The position numbers were made by a program, and so were the translations under genes. Under the pieces are notes generated by a model, which made no database searches, was not told the origin of the DNA, and worked only from the letters and a program-made list of their open reading frames with translations. A stretch of 64,000 nucleotides of DNA from Stemphylium vesicarium (taxonomy: Eukaryota > Ascomycota > Dothideomycetes > Pleosporales > Pleosporaceae): NCBI GenBank assembly GCA_004380135.1, contig QXCR01000040.1, positions 124,001-188,000 of the forward strand, written 5' to 3'. Of this stretch, positions 33,418 to 45,875 are shown piece after piece. Positions within the stretch are counted from its first letter, which is position 1, and the number at the start of each line of letters is the position of its first letter.

Positions 33418-33819
33418 TCACGTTGTGTACATGCCCTTAGCCCACTTTTCAGCGTCCGTCTCTCTTCTCCGAGACCCTTGATATCCTCTTCCCTGGTATC
33501 TTTCCTCTTGTTTCCCACTCTCTACATACCTTACCCTCTCTTTTTCCAGTCTGTTTCTCTCCAGTCGGTCTCTCTCCTTCCTCTTGTCCATCTCCGCTTT
33601 CGCCGCCTGCTCTGCCTTATTACACGCCTTCCTCACTTCATCCAACGCATGCAGAATCCTCCACCCGGCCCCCGGTCTGTCTGCTCTGATACCGTAATCA
33701 CCCACGCGTAGGGATTCTTGTCCGGGCACGTATGCGCGTTTCCCGTTTGCGCCTAGCGGCTCGTTGGTGGATGAGAAGGGGTTTTGAAATGGTCGTCGCG
33801 GCTGCTGCGATAGTTTCAT
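33418..33819 (-). CDS. Short charged hypothetical protein
   Basis: From the ATG at 33819 (MKLSQQPRRPFQNPFSSTN) the reverse frame encodes 133 residues rich in Arg, Lys and Glu, including a likely helix RKERDRLERNRLEKERVRY, ending with KWAKGMYTT. The same frame continues upstream through protein-like sequence (YEFTARAAHVLISPVFTNPV) to about 33950, where TTAG could be a splice acceptor, so the true N-terminus may lie in an unseen upstream exon. No domain is recognised. It converges on the hexose-transporter gene with about 210 bases between stops. Confidence 0.5.
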   Translation of the reverse strand: MKLSQQPRRPFQNPFSSTNEPLGANGKRAYVPGQESLRVGDYGIRADRPGAGWRILHALDEVRKACNKAEQAAKAEMDKRKERDRLERNRLEKERVRYVESGKQEERYQGRGYQGSRRRETDAEKWAKGMYTT

Positions 33820-33950
33820 GTGTGGTACAGAAGAATTGAGGACTTTGACTCGCGCGCGGAGAACCGGGTTCGTAAATACTGGGGATATCAAGACATGTGC
33901 TGCTCGGGCTGTGAACTCGTAATGAAGGAAGGTGTGGAGTGAGGCTAATG

Positions 33951-34419
33951 TTGAAGATTGTGTACGTTGTTAGCTGTCACGTCAGGACATGCATGCACAT
34001 TCACATCACCACCGATTCAACAAAGTGACAGATCCACTGAGGTATTCAAGCGATGATATCGCTTCTGAATACCCATTTTATGTAACTTTTCCATGCGATT
34101 GTGTGATGCTCCATCACGTCAAGATGACATTACCCAACCGGAGTACTCAGGCAAGCGGCGAGTCGCCAAGTCATGTATCCAAGGGTCGTGAAAAGCCCAG
34201 CTAACCACCAATTTTGATCGTGATGCACCGTATGCGGGCTTACGCAAAAGCATCGAAGCCAAAATGAAAGCGGTAAGCCGTGAATCGTAAAAGTCGTCAA
34301 GTCGTAAGGTTCGTAAGCGTTCTGTGAGCGACACTCAGCTGGTGTGCCAATGGGTTAATTCATCCAAAGACCTTCACTCGTGAAGTCGTGAGGCATCCTC
34401 GCGTAGTGGAAGCGAAGAC
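33951..34419. other. Intergenic
   Basis: No supported gene. It may contain an upstream exon and promoter of the charged protein and the 3' end of the next gene. Confidence 0.35.
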
Positions 34420-35880
34420 TCAATGAAGCTCGGTAAAGAAACCCCTGCTGAAGGGCCTTGCAACAGGAAGCTCGTCCTTGAAGACACCATCAAGTAGCCC
34501 ACGGTTCTCGTTGTCCTCCTCAGTGAAAGCCTCATAGTTGCCATAGCCGGGGAGCCATTGAAGGTCCGACTGCGGAAGCACACGCTGAAAGTATCCCTGG
34601 CCCCACTCGCCCACTGGTTCGTACGGGTCGAAGATAGAGTGGGCCTGGCTTGACATGTTGGCGAGAGGACCATCAACGAAGGGATCGTCCTCTGAGGTAT
34701 AGGAAGCCTGCAGAGAGCGCAAGTCCTCAGTGGTAGCCATAACATAACGGTCTGAGCCAACCAAAGCATCGTCGATTTGAGCCACCTTCGGTGTCTTCTC
34801 AGGGGTCTGGAAAGGAGTTCTAGCGTTGTAACGAGCATCCAGAGCTTGTGCCCCGGTCTCGCGGTAGGTACCGACCGGTTCAGATTCCTTCATCATCTCT
34901 TCGAAGGTGAGCAGATCCTTGTTGTAAGCGCTGGAAATCCGGTGCTGTGGCAGGTGTTGGGCGGCAGGCGGACCTTGACCAAGGGTCTTGGAAACAGGTG
35001 AGACTGAAAAGTAACGGAGGGTAGTAAGAGACTGGTCGGCGACGGGCGTCTTGGGCTCCTGAGGTAGCTTGTGAAAGAGCTTCTCAGTGTAAAGCTTCTT
35101 AGGTGCGATCTTGAGTGTGACGATGAGAGCGCTGATGCCCTTTTGCAGGGTGCGCTTCTTGATCGGGGTCTTGGATGGGTATATTTCCTGTGTAGTCTTT
35201 GCGTCAGCAGTGGGCGAGGATGATCTTCCATTTCTATTCTTGCGCGTCCACGCCATCTTCAACGATGGGATCTGGTGGCCCTCAGAGATTTGCTTCCCGC
35301 GCAGCTTCAAGATGGCCTGCTGAAGTGCGCTGGCAGTGCAGGTTACATCGACCACCTGGGCAGCCTGGTCGAACGGGATCTGGACACCGGCCTCACCACA
35401 CGCCCAAATTATGCCAAGAACCACGTTTTTCCAGTCATTGTCGCTCCACTTGAGAAGCTTCGGGCGAGGCTGACGTGGCTTGCGAGGCATGCCATCCTTG
35501 TTGATCTTGGGCGTCTTGGACGGTTGGCCATACTCGCCGTCGCTCTCGACATAGTCGCTGTCATGGACTGGGGTATAACTCACTGGGAATGCGCCTTCTT
35601 CGTTCTTGACCTGACCGGGTATGTCTCGCTCCTGGTATGGGCTACCGCTAGTGTCAGTGATGTAGCGAGAACCATGGAAAGAGTCGCCCGGACCGTCGTG
35701 GTTGAACTGCGGGGTCGACCCATAAGGATTGAAGTACTCGTTGGCAGGGGCCTGAGCCTTGCTGGAGTCTTTGTTGGTCAATGGCCACGGCATGGTTGAC
35801 GACTGGTCTCCCGGAGTGGAGGCGTCCTGTGTGTCGTATAAGCCGACCATGCTGAGCTGATTGTTATGATAAGGGGACAT
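34420..35880 (-). CDS. Fungal nuclear-type protein with SANT/Myb-like segment
   Basis: A single 486-residue frame from the ATG at 35880. The first 150 residues are Pro/Ser/Asp-rich and disordered-looking. A basic patch (RKPRQPRPKLLKWSDNDWK) leads into a compact helical segment LKWSDNDWKNVVLGIIWACG..QAAQVVDVTCTASALQQAIL, which resembles short SANT/Myb-like or other helix-turn-helix modules seen in fungal nuclear proteins. The C-terminal half is Pro/Thr-rich and then acidic. I infer a nuclear, perhaps chromatin or transcription role, with low certainty. An untranslated leader with introns is likely, since the stretch beyond 35880 has GT..AG-like signals but no ATG extension. The antisense frame at 35275-35799 is a shadow. 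Confidence 0.7.
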   Translation of the reverse strand: MSPYHNNQLSMVGLYDTQDASTPGDQSSTMPWPLTNKDSSKAQAPANEYFNPYGSTPQFNHDGPGDSFHGSRYITDTSGSPYQERDIPGQVKNEEGAFPVSYTPVHDSDYVESDGEYGQPSKTPKINKDGMPRKPRQPRPKLLKWSDNDWKNVVLGIIWACGEAGVQIPFDQAAQVVDVTCTASALQQAILKLRGKQISEGHQIPSLKMAWTRKNRNGRSSSPTADAKTTQEIYPSKTPIKKRTLQKGISALIVTLKIAPKKLYTEKLFHKLPQEPKTPVADQSLTTLRYFSVSPVSKTLGQGPPAAQHLPQHRISSAYNKDLLTFEEMMKESEPVGTYRETGAQALDARYNARTPFQTPEKTPKVAQIDDALVGSDRYVMATTEDLRSLQASYTSEDDPFVDGPLANMSSQAHSIFDPYEPVGEWGQGYFQRVLPQSDLQWLPGYGNYEAFTEEDNENRGLLDGVFKDELPVARPFSRGFFTELH

Positions 35881-37260
35881 GGTGGCTGGTACTTTGAGAT
35901 ACGCAAGTACGACTACAGCGTAATCAGTATATGCAAAACGTTGGTTGCGCGGGGTAGAAAGCTTACCTGAAGCGCAGTGGGCGACGAAAGTGCTGCTGGT
36001 CTGCCAAAGGTGGCGGAAGAGGCGACGGGAAAGAGACGAAGACCAAGTCAGCTTCTATTGCGTGGTCAGTAAGTTTCGAAACTAGAGCTTGATTGCGATG
36101 TCTGGGGAGGAGTCCTGGAGGCTGATCCTAGAGCAAAAGGGCAAGACAGCACCGCGGGCCAATGATGTGGATCACAACAATGCTGGCAATTATAGATCGT
36201 GCGCCGTAGAAGCTCCAAGGAACAGCTCCAAGGGGAAGCAGCAACGAGACCGTCGATTTACGTACCTTTTGAGAGTTGTCGGAAGCGCTGCTTGAGCAGA
36301 TTGAGAGAGTCCCGCAGGGAGGTGCTGGGTTGGACTGAGAAATCCCGGGGATGGGGACGCGGCACTAGCGTTCTCAAGCTCCAAAGCAGGCAGATTACGT
36401 AGGCCACGATTCGCCAGGTGGACGGACGTGCTCTGCGGACACAAGACTCAAGCAACAGCGCTGTACCCTCTTTGATTGGTACAAGCAGGGCTAGACGGCG
36501 AGGAATATGGTGGATGCCGGAGGAACGTTCACTGGGGAAGTACCTTCCGTTGCAGCCCGTGTATCTCCGCTATCGCTCGTCTGTTCGCAAAGGTTGATAG
36601 TAGCTCGTGAATGCGATGCCTAGCAGAAAAGTACCGTGCACCGGTACAGATGCAGTGGGCCAACGAAACCAAACTGGTTCGGTGATACGCAGAGAAGATC
36701 AATGACCACTATGCGCTGCCTACTCTTGCACGTTGGCACCGCAATTTCGGCCCAATGTCGCGGTGACTACGTGATGTCCTTGTCGCCTGGATGAAGCGAT
36801 AGGCAGTTCGAAAAGTAGCGCGGGCTTCGGACCAGCTTGCTCGTGGAATGCTGCCGCGGTTTCGGAAGGGTAAGAATACTTGAGCGTTCGCAAACGTACG
36901 AGGTCGACCTGCCACGTAGTAGAAAGAATCAAGTTCAAGTGAGAGAGCGGCCTTGAACTTTTGGGTGTTGATTTTGTGGTCCACAAGAACTTATGTGGAA
37001 GAGAGTAGTAACGTTTGATTTACCCACAACTCTCCGTGACGCTTGATTTGGGCGGTATCGGCGCGGTGGCGTGGCGGCAGCTGGATCTTCTTGAGCGTCT
37101 CGTGACGTGGATATCCATCCCTCTTCCTCTTTACCCCGCATCAACTCTCCGTGACGGAGGGTGGCGAGCGAACAGGCGGTGAAGGCAGATAGCGACTAGA
37201 CAAGGTCCGGTCCGGTTTGTAATGGGAAGTTCACTTCTCGTGGTGACGGTGGGCAGTATG
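35881..37260. other. Intergenic, no supported gene
   Basis: Reverse frames at 36709-36984 and others are short and lack partner exons. The first part probably holds leader and promoter of the gene ending at 35880. Confidence 0.4.
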
Positions 37261-37392
37261 ACCAGACTTGCCAACAAGCAAGCAAATCAAGCCGATCTAA
37301 CTACATTCAGTAACACCTTAACCTATGTGAGTTGGTTGATTACCACATTAGGTTAGACCGGCTTGATTGGCTTGCTTGTTGGCAAGTCTGGG
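37261..37392. mobile_element. MITE-like inverted-repeat element, 132 bp
   Basis: The arms 37261-37302 and 37351-37392 are inverted repeats of 42 bases with about 38 matches (core CCAGACTTGCCAACAAGCAA on the left, mirrored on the right), around a 48-base loop. The flanks carry a direct repeat TATG at 37257-37260 and 37393-37396, which fits a short target-site duplication. There is no coding capacity. The superfamily is not assigned: a 4-bp duplication does not match the TA of Tc1/mariner unless the ends are read differently. Confidence 0.7.
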
Positions 37393-37396
37393 TATG

Positions 37397-40300
37397 ACAT
37401 TGCAAGACATGTGATGACCATGATCCGGAGGATGTAATTTCTCGGCTGCAGTACCAACGCGGGTGGTCCGCGAAGCTCGGGTCGAAGATGACATTATTGT
37501 GTAAAGGGAACAGCATAAATGAAAGGACGGCCGGCAGCCTCTGCAGGCTGGATCAGAATCCAGTATCCTCGTATCTTAGTGGCTTGAGGTGACTTCCAGG
37601 ACGGTATTTGGATGATTTTGTTGAAGTAAAAAGGAAACGTAGGAGCAACAGCAAAAGCAGTACTGTAACACTAATATCAAGGAGGCAGAGAAGGAAACAA
37701 TTTATGTGGATGTAGAGATTGTAAAGAATCAGACGACGTGATAGAAAGCCCATGCAAATGAGAACATCTGCGAAAGCATGATAGGACTTACTGTTGTGCT
37801 TATCGAGCTGATCGACGACTCCTCCGGTTCTGATCACTACTAAAAGAGTGTAGACTATGCAGGAAATCAATGACACAGGCGTTTTAGGGCCTGAGACTAC
37901 TGTCTAGAAGCCTTGGTGATGGCCAAATCCCTAGAATCACCAGGAGCTGGCGCTTCGATATCTGTTGAGAGTACCAGTCGTCTTGCGTAGAAAGAAAGTG
38001 AGGGTGGGAAATTTCCATAAGATGTGAATAGGTAGCGTGCCGCTATAATGCGGACGTATCAGCTCTTGACTGCGCAGGCCAACATGTATCCTTCATTGAT
38101 GACTTGTTTGTGGTATACTTTGCCGAAGATTGGAGAATGTACTTGGGTCCAGATGGAGGCGGTAGTGTGAGCAGAAATTCGAGGATATCATTTTAGTCTG
38201 TGACTAAAGAGCAGCGGTGCAAGCCGATGATGATTCGAATCCTGGGGTTCAAAGTTCCGGCTGACCACCAACGCCTGATGTATAAGCCCGAAAACATAAT
38301 GGATGGGTTAGAAGGACTGTCGGTAAGTCCGACGCGGGTGCGCGACAAGTCTGATTTCAAGGAGGAATCGTTCCATGGAATCTTCAGGCCTAACGATGGT
38401 TGTAGTAGTTCCAGTATTTCTGATCGTCATCGAACACAATCAACCCCTGGATAACGAGAGAAGTGTACATTAAAGTGTCCGTCGAATCCAAAGCTAGTCA
38501 GTCCGCAACGCGGGCCCCAAAGCAGCTGCCGCCGCTGGCAAGGCCCTCGAGTCAACGCGAGTGGCGACAGAGGTTATCGAGTACGCTTGCAAAGCTCGGT
38601 ATTGCCTGCAAGGATTTTATCAGAATAGTATTCGCGTTGCCGGCGCTTGAGAAGGGTGTCCCGGGAGATGTCGTGGTGCGCTCTCTCCAGAGATTCTCCG
38701 TGGGCAAGGCGCTCTACAACAGGAGGGGCTACCAGGGGGTTGAGCCAGTTCGGGACTCTTATGCGCTACTGGGACGTTAGCTATGGATACTCAGAACGAA
38801 CTGCAGAGGTGGAGAGTTCAGAAGGAGGCTGAAGTAGTGGTGGTTGGTAGGTGAGAAGGGAGCAAGGAGAAGTGTAAATAAGGTTTCTAGCGCTAAAAGT
38901 GTGGTAGGCAGGGGCGTCGCCTCATCAGTTCACAGGCTTGGCACGGTCTGGTATCATAGAGCAAAGTGCTGCACGAGATTGAAAGTGATGAAGGTGTTGC
39001 ATTTGATAATGAGAGTCTACTGCTGCATGTTTTTATCGTCTCTGTCAGGTATTAGCTGCTATTGAGGTTCGTAGGGTGCATGGTGATCTGCGGACCTGCT
39101 GAGATATGAACGGTGCAATGCGCCTTTCGATTTGGGCGTCTCCCTGAGTAAGGCAAGGCTGGCATAGGACACGAAGCTATTCGACAGATCCAATCATTTA
39201 GCTCTTAGTCTAGTTGCCGGCGATGGGTTGCTTGTACCGTCTTCGCATGCAGCCTCAGGCAGACCTCCGCGGGGTGGCTTCGCTTGAAGGGGTGCGCAGG
39301 ATTCGGGCCGACTCGGGTGACGTCTAACCTTGGAGCCACTGAGATAGTTACTTTCTGCCATCGTGCTGGTACTGTCGACATGGGCAATACTCCCCTTACG
39401 CTCAGGTCTATCGCAGGTCGCGTTCTTAGGGGTGATTCTCTTGCCTTCGATGTCCGCACTGACCTCAGCCACCAATGTACTTCCCTCTCCTGAATTTCGC
39501 AGCCTTACCCAACCACAACGCGCGACCCCCACCACCGAGCTCGACGGAAATGCCCACACGCTGCTGCATTGCCTCCCCAGTATGATTCCGAGATTGATAT
39601 TCGACGCTTAGGGATAGGCATGTCCTTCGAGTCGCTCTTACCCCCTGTCGAAGACTCGGCCTCACCCCACGAAGCTCCCTCCTACCCACCGCGACGACCG
39701 CGCGCTGCCGATCGACGATCCACAGCTCGCTCATACCAATGGTACACACTAGGAAAGCAAGGCATGAAGACTCTTTTGCTTGGTGAGGGGCCGGGCTGAA
39801 CTCGGTCTGCTTGAATGCGCCTACCCAGCGCGCTCGGTAGTCCGCATGGCTAGCACTCGCAGCACTCGCACCAACATCGCTCAGCAGCTTTGCTCTTAGA
39901 AGCTTGATAAAGGCGGACAGAGCTGGATGGCATTGATATCTCATTGTCGTATACGATCCGGAGGGGGCATGTTCGACGGGTCCTGCAGAAGAACCTTGTA
40001 TCCAAAGAAGCCGCTAATGCCGACGCGATGACAGGTCTTCCCTTACGAACTCTAAGCGATAGCCGCCTCCATGGCACCTATACTGATCAATTCGCTCCCT
40101 GTCTCTGATGGGAAGATCGGGTTGCAGGAAATCTAACGCATCCGCTTGTGAGGCTGACGAGGATGGCTTGCTACCCCGCCATGTGGCTCGTACGACAGCG
40201 TCCAGAGATTGACTGCAGGACGGTAACAAACAATGGCTGCTGCTATACCTGCATGGATATCCTAACGTACAGCCCTCACCGCCTGGACCATTCGATTGCA

Positions 40301-43300
40301 TTCCGGCAGCTCCTGCGAGTATCCGAACGGCATAATTGGTTTCGACAAAGCGAACATATTATGTTCATCGACAGGACCCCGACCCTGAGCGATGATCTCC
40401 ACAGACGACGGCCAATACTGGATAGTAACTCGATGCATCCAATATACCAATACAAGCGTCGCCGCAATCCTGACAACAATTACGCGAGCCGAGCAGATTG
40501 TCTCTGCACCTTTTCGTCGACTCCACAATAAAGATGTTTGTCCCAAGAGACGGCTTGATTGGATCTTGCTCGCTCATCGAATCCTCGGTTTGGACAGTGA
40601 AATCGCCTAGGTTTATGGCCAGGTTGCATCTGGCAGAGTGCTTGTCTCATCGCGAACGTGGCATACAATGTACTCTGGAATCGACATGCCTGGCTGATCA
40701 TAGCAGCTCGGTCGATATGTCGCATATAGCGGGTCTTCCACCGTGCGCTTGACAGCACTTCGCAGCTACCGGCATATACGCACTGTCACAATGGCGCCGC
40801 TCTACGATCGGCTTATTTTCCTGGAAGTTTGCCGTCGCGGTCGGCATAGTGCGGGGTTCTGTGCCTCTGTCAGCGCCACAAACACATCCATACCTAGAAG
40901 TCGTATAGCGGCGGTGCATCCGTCTCAATGAAAGAGCAGGGTGCCTCTTGATTGAAGACATACATTGGAGCAATGTGGCGGCAAGGCCGAGATGTTTGCG
41001 TCCTCTGGCTGGTGGAAATCCATGGATCTTCGTCTCAGCTGGACCTGCACCCGCTGTGCTAACTTCAGAGCAAAGACGACATGCTGCAGAATCCAAGACG
41101 TTTGCCAGCAACAATGATGTTCCGTACATCGTTTCTTGCCCTGCTGGATATTCGCGATCGGAGGTTCCCTGGTATCTTTCCATGCACGAAGCATGTTGTA
41201 CCTGACACTAGGATAGCGCGGAATCGTACGTTTTTGTCTCGTTCGAGAGATAGCTCTGAGAGCTAGGAGACAAGGTCCGAACCACGGCGGCCACCCAATG
41301 CTTAAGTCCAAACAACAGACGCAAGCTTAAACCAAGAGACGGCGCACACCTTCCGCTCTAGACGGCTTTGAAAGAAAAGCGGGTGCTGTTGCCCCGTAGC
41401 GTGGGCCTGCGTATATGCCTTGGGTCGTCGATCAAGCATTGCGAACATGAACAACTCGCATGTGTGTCTTAAGCATGCTCCAACCAGGACCTGGTTGTTG
41501 GTCTTACACAAAGGCGCTAATTTCGAAAATGAAACAAGACGGCTCAGCTGAAGACGTGGCCTTTAATTCAGATGGGTCTACCAACAGTTGACTTCAGAAA
41601 TTATGGTCTACGGCCAACACCGTCGTTCTTCACCTCTCCTGGATGTCTTCGGAGATTCGCTGGATATCAATGCTAGGGCTTTTGGTATGTCGGAATCGAT
41701 TTCCTGCCCGATGACCTGATACAGCATCCTTGCAGTTCGGAAAGCCTCCGATACCGGGAGTTGAGCATCTTTGGTCGATGACAGCGATTTTCCGTTTTGT
41801 GTCAAGGTATCGACATGCGGGTCTGCGATGTACTGCTGCCGTACCGAAGCTTTGCGTGTGAAGTCTTGCTCTGCACTTGGTAGTATGCTCGACATCCCTT
41901 CAATTCCGGATTATGGGGCCTTTGAGAGTAGCCCAGGAACCAGACCAGCATCCACGGAGAAGTCTCAGCGGACATTGTAACCTCCAACATCTTTGTCTGG
42001 CGAATCCATATTATATCCAGTCGATGCTATGATGAGCTATCATGGTGTTCGTCGCTCCATCCGAGTGGCTCGGAGTCCGTATAGCGTTCCGGTGCTCATT
42101 AACCCCTCCGTGGGGCTCATTGGAGGTCCAATGCGTCACAGTTTGGGCGATGTACCATGTGCTCGATCGATCTGTAGACTGCGGCCGGTGGTATCCGCGT
42201 TTCTTGGAAACCCCGCTGGGAGAAAGGCTTCTCTAGAGGAATCGTACGCCGTGTGATTGTTGCTCCGCCAGAGCTTAGACCTGCGCCATGCGGTGGCTAT
42301 CTTGTCAGCGGTCGGGTCCATCGAGGATTCCCAAGACTTGCCCTGAGGTTGCAGCTCATCCAACAGCTGCTATGTACGACAAATGCTTAGGGTCCTATTC
42401 CCACATGCCCCTCATGGCTTCGCTGGCCACCTCCTGTATGGTCCCTCAGGCTTACCTGCCTTTGTTCGCGTACAGCAATGAATAGCCGGAAACGGTTGTT
42501 TAGGTTTGACTATGCTCGAATTCGGAGAGCTGCAAGTAAGCTCATTGTGCATGGGCGCCTCCCTCCAGCGACAGCTCACCATAGCTTGTATCGTCCTTTT
42601 GCGGGTGCGGGTGGTTGCGTCGCCACACGGTCGCAAGTCTGCTTTATGTTGACAACGATGCTTCGGCCGATTCCTGTTGTCTGTGCGAGACAACGTGTCG
42701 CTCTACCACTCGATGCGGTGTACTTGTAGACCGGGAGGTATCTGCCTGTACTGTTGCCGAGAAGGGGCATGTGGCGGGGGTAAGGCCTTGTTGATCTCGT
42801 AAGGCTACATAAGGTCGATGATGGCGGTCCCAAGTATCGTCAGCTTCGAGCGCCGGCCATGTGAATGAGCCATCTTTCAGAGTTTTCACTTTGGACATGC
42901 AACTCCGGACGTCGTTGCTATCGCGACGTGGTGGTGGTCGACGTCGAAGATGGTGGGGTGGTCGAGCGTGGGCACCGCGTAGGTCAACAAGAATCACGAT
43001 ATGTGAAGACCAAGATCAGAATGCACCCAGCACAACGCAGACTATTGTATCTGAACAGGGTGTGCAGACCCAGTTTCTTCGAGAAAATGTACTGCACCCT
43101 TGATGCATTGGAGATGCAACGATGTAGGCTGACTAGAAGCTCTCTCCGCAACCTCACGGGCTCGTGCGCCTGCAGCCCACTGGGTGGCGAGAGGCCCCCT
43201 TCCGCAGTTCTCTCGGTGAGAAACGGAAGGCTGGAGTTGTTTGACAAGACGCCCTGTCATTCGAAGCAGTAGGGGTGCTCACATCAGCTTGGCTGATTGT

Positions 43301-45875
43301 CATGGCCTTGTCTGCAAGATTGCAGCATGGATGCGGAGACTTCTCTTCGAATTGTATCCTCCAGTTGAGAGCATGCGATTGTTGTATCGGGACACGAACG
43401 ATTAGATGCTGACTTAGGGAGAGAGACACGCCTCAAGGTTAGGCCGTTGGTCACTCGCAGCCCCTGAATCCTGTTGTCGCTACCCCTGCTCAGCAATACC
43501 CACGATGTCACTTCAATTGACCGTCTTAAGTTTCGAATACGGACCACATAAACTTGAGTTTCAACGGCTATATCAGGGGCAAAAGTCCAGATTCTTCCAC
43601 CGGTAGCCAGTTATGTGGGCTATCGGTCCGCTGACAGTGTATAGTGCGAGACGATGCGATGGTTCGTCCGTTCGAAAATCCCGGTGTACTATGAGGGTGC
43701 ACCCGTAGGTGACTTTTTGCCTTTTCTTTGCAATCAGTATGCAGCCCACCACGCCCAGAGGCAGCACCTTCGCCAAAACATCTGGCAAGCGCTGTCGAGA
43801 TGTGACCTTTTTGTACATGCCACCACTCCCGGATGTCTGGTAGCCTTTGCTGCCTTGTTTATAACTATGTGATATGAAGTTGACCTTACGCGGCGGTCGC
43901 TACAACTTATGCACGCCGGTCTATCTTTACATGTCGACACCTCTTCCCTAGCATCTTTGAGTTGTGCGGGCTTGGAGACTTGCTTGACCCAAAAGAGCCA
44001 CTTAAGGTACCCAAACGACGTTTGTTACGCATTTGTAAAAGAAGGCCGAGAGCAGGTTTGCAAAGCACATCAGCACCATGAAACATCACGGCTCGAATAC
44101 TGAACAGAGTGACTTGTTCATTCACTCGACCGTGAAAGGCTCATTCCAGGGATGCACTTGGTTCCTCACGACCCGGGTGCTTCTAGCAATGGGGCGCATA
44201 TTTCGGAAGAGCTTGGAATCGATTCTGGCGTTCCTAGGTGCCGGATTTCACGACTAGACCTAGATGCACTAGAAACCTTGTCAAGAGCTGAGATCAAAGT
44301 CCCGGCGTTCGTTGGCTCCATGGACCACACGAGTTGGGCTCGGATAGCTGAGTATACGCCAATAAGCTTGATGCACGGATTCCGGATCATCCTTACGTCT
44401 CTCTACCGGCCCCCATAACCATCGAGATTACGGCGCATATAGCTAGCGTGCGTATGGACCTGTTCCACGTCGCATTGTTAGGGAACAGCAAATAGTGATT
44501 GATGTTGAATACGAATCCCGGCTCTCCATCTTGATTACCATTAGAGCGGCCGATGTTCAATACTATTCATGCTCTCCGAGACGGCTGGCGTCTGCACCGA
44601 GGGAAATCTGGATCCATCTCATGCTGGCAAAGGAGCTCAGGAGGTGGCCCTGAACATCGATAGCCTCAGCTGTTGTGAATGCAGCAAGGCATCATGCTCG
44701 ATATGCAGATCTTGCTTGTGCATCTGGTCGTGCGCGAGCTTATCACATAGCGTCCCTGCCCGTGAGGTGAGGCCTCGCCGTCACTGCTGAAAGTGTGAAA
44801 GGACCCCTCATTCGTCGTCGCTGCCTCCCGCCCCGCGTCACACCCACGCAGATTGGCAACCCTCTGTTTGCCAGATCAGCCAAGGCCACCAACAAACTCC
44901 AGGCCTCTCGGTTATATAATGGCTACAATTGCTCAGCCTTTCGCCCGAATAGCGGGAAATGCGATAGCGTAGCCCAGCCAGGAATGGCCTGCTGAAATTT
45001 GAAGAAACATGCTAACTTTAAACAACAGCCCCCGGTTCGAGTCGCTCACCGGAAGGCCGGTCAACACGGCGTCCAACCAGAGGAAATCTCCCAAGCCAAG
45101 CTTGGATGGGCCAACTTTTTGTTATTTTCTTTTTGGTTCATCTCGCTATCAGATAATGACACAAGACTATGCCGGGAATGGCTGTGCTGCTGACGTGGAG
45201 ACCGACAGTAGCTGCGGTGCTTGCGTTGGGCAACGCTTTCTTTTTGCTTTGGGAGTCCATGCAGAAAGGCAGCCTCGCCCACGGTTCTTTCTGCTTTCAA
45301 TACCTTAGGCGCGAGTTCATGATCTAGAAGATGGACAAAAAGTAGGAAGCATTTTCGCCTGCGTCTCCGAACTTTCCCGGTGGGCGTGGCAACATGCATG
45401 GCACTACAAGAGCGTTATGCATTGGCATGCCGACCTGCAGCATTGCTCACTCGGCTCTTCTTCCATGAACGACATGCTGAAGTCTCTGCAAAGGAGTGCG
45501 GGGATGCACAGGTCAAAGACGGGAACATCACGTAGGCATAAACAGAGTAGGTTACGGGAACGTTGTCAGCATGCTTCAGTAGGCTGGCAAATGCACATCG
45601 CCTTGCAGGTAAGTATGATTAAATTTCGGGGTTCTACCAGTTCCTTTTTCAAAGCCGCTATGCGGTGTTCATCAGCTAGCGGTCAAGTATTGTCTTGCGC
45701 TGTCATGTCGCCCTACAGAAACAGATACCCCTCCTGTCTTCTTCTCCATAGCATAGACCAGCCGCCGGCGCCGTTGTACCGAGCTGTGGTATCCTCCCTA
45801 TCCTCGGCGCTGGGCTTCGAGGCCACATCATGCCGACAGTGTATGCCTCTGCCGATGTGCTGGAGCTTTCAGGGC
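37397..45875. other. 8.5-kb gene-poor region
   Basis: I find no frame with recognisable protein character or consistent exon chain in this long stretch. Frames of 60-190 codons occur on both strands at the rate expected by chance for near-50% GC sequence. A few (41608-41895 reverse, 44152-44418 forward, 38200-38780 forward) read slightly more protein-like and may be relics. No transposase, reverse transcriptase, tRNA or long terminal repeat could be seen. It is not obviously AT-rich, so it is not a strongly RIP-degraded block. Confidence 0.5.

Noticed and set aside
35275..35799. Forward frame of 174 codons with hydrophobic segments
   Set aside because: Antisense to the coherent 486-residue protein at 34420-35880; no start context or domain.
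37553..37876. Reverse frame of 107 codons with Leu-rich membrane-like stretch
   Set aside because: Composition is explained by a purine-rich forward strand (many gca/aca repeats); no exon structure or family resemblance.
38225..38250. Possible tRNA B-box (gattcgaatcc)
   Set aside because: No A-box at a suitable distance and no cloverleaf can be folded around it.
45030..45050. Possible tRNA B-box (ggttcgagtcgc)
   Set aside because: One mismatch to consensus and no matching A-box or acceptor stem.
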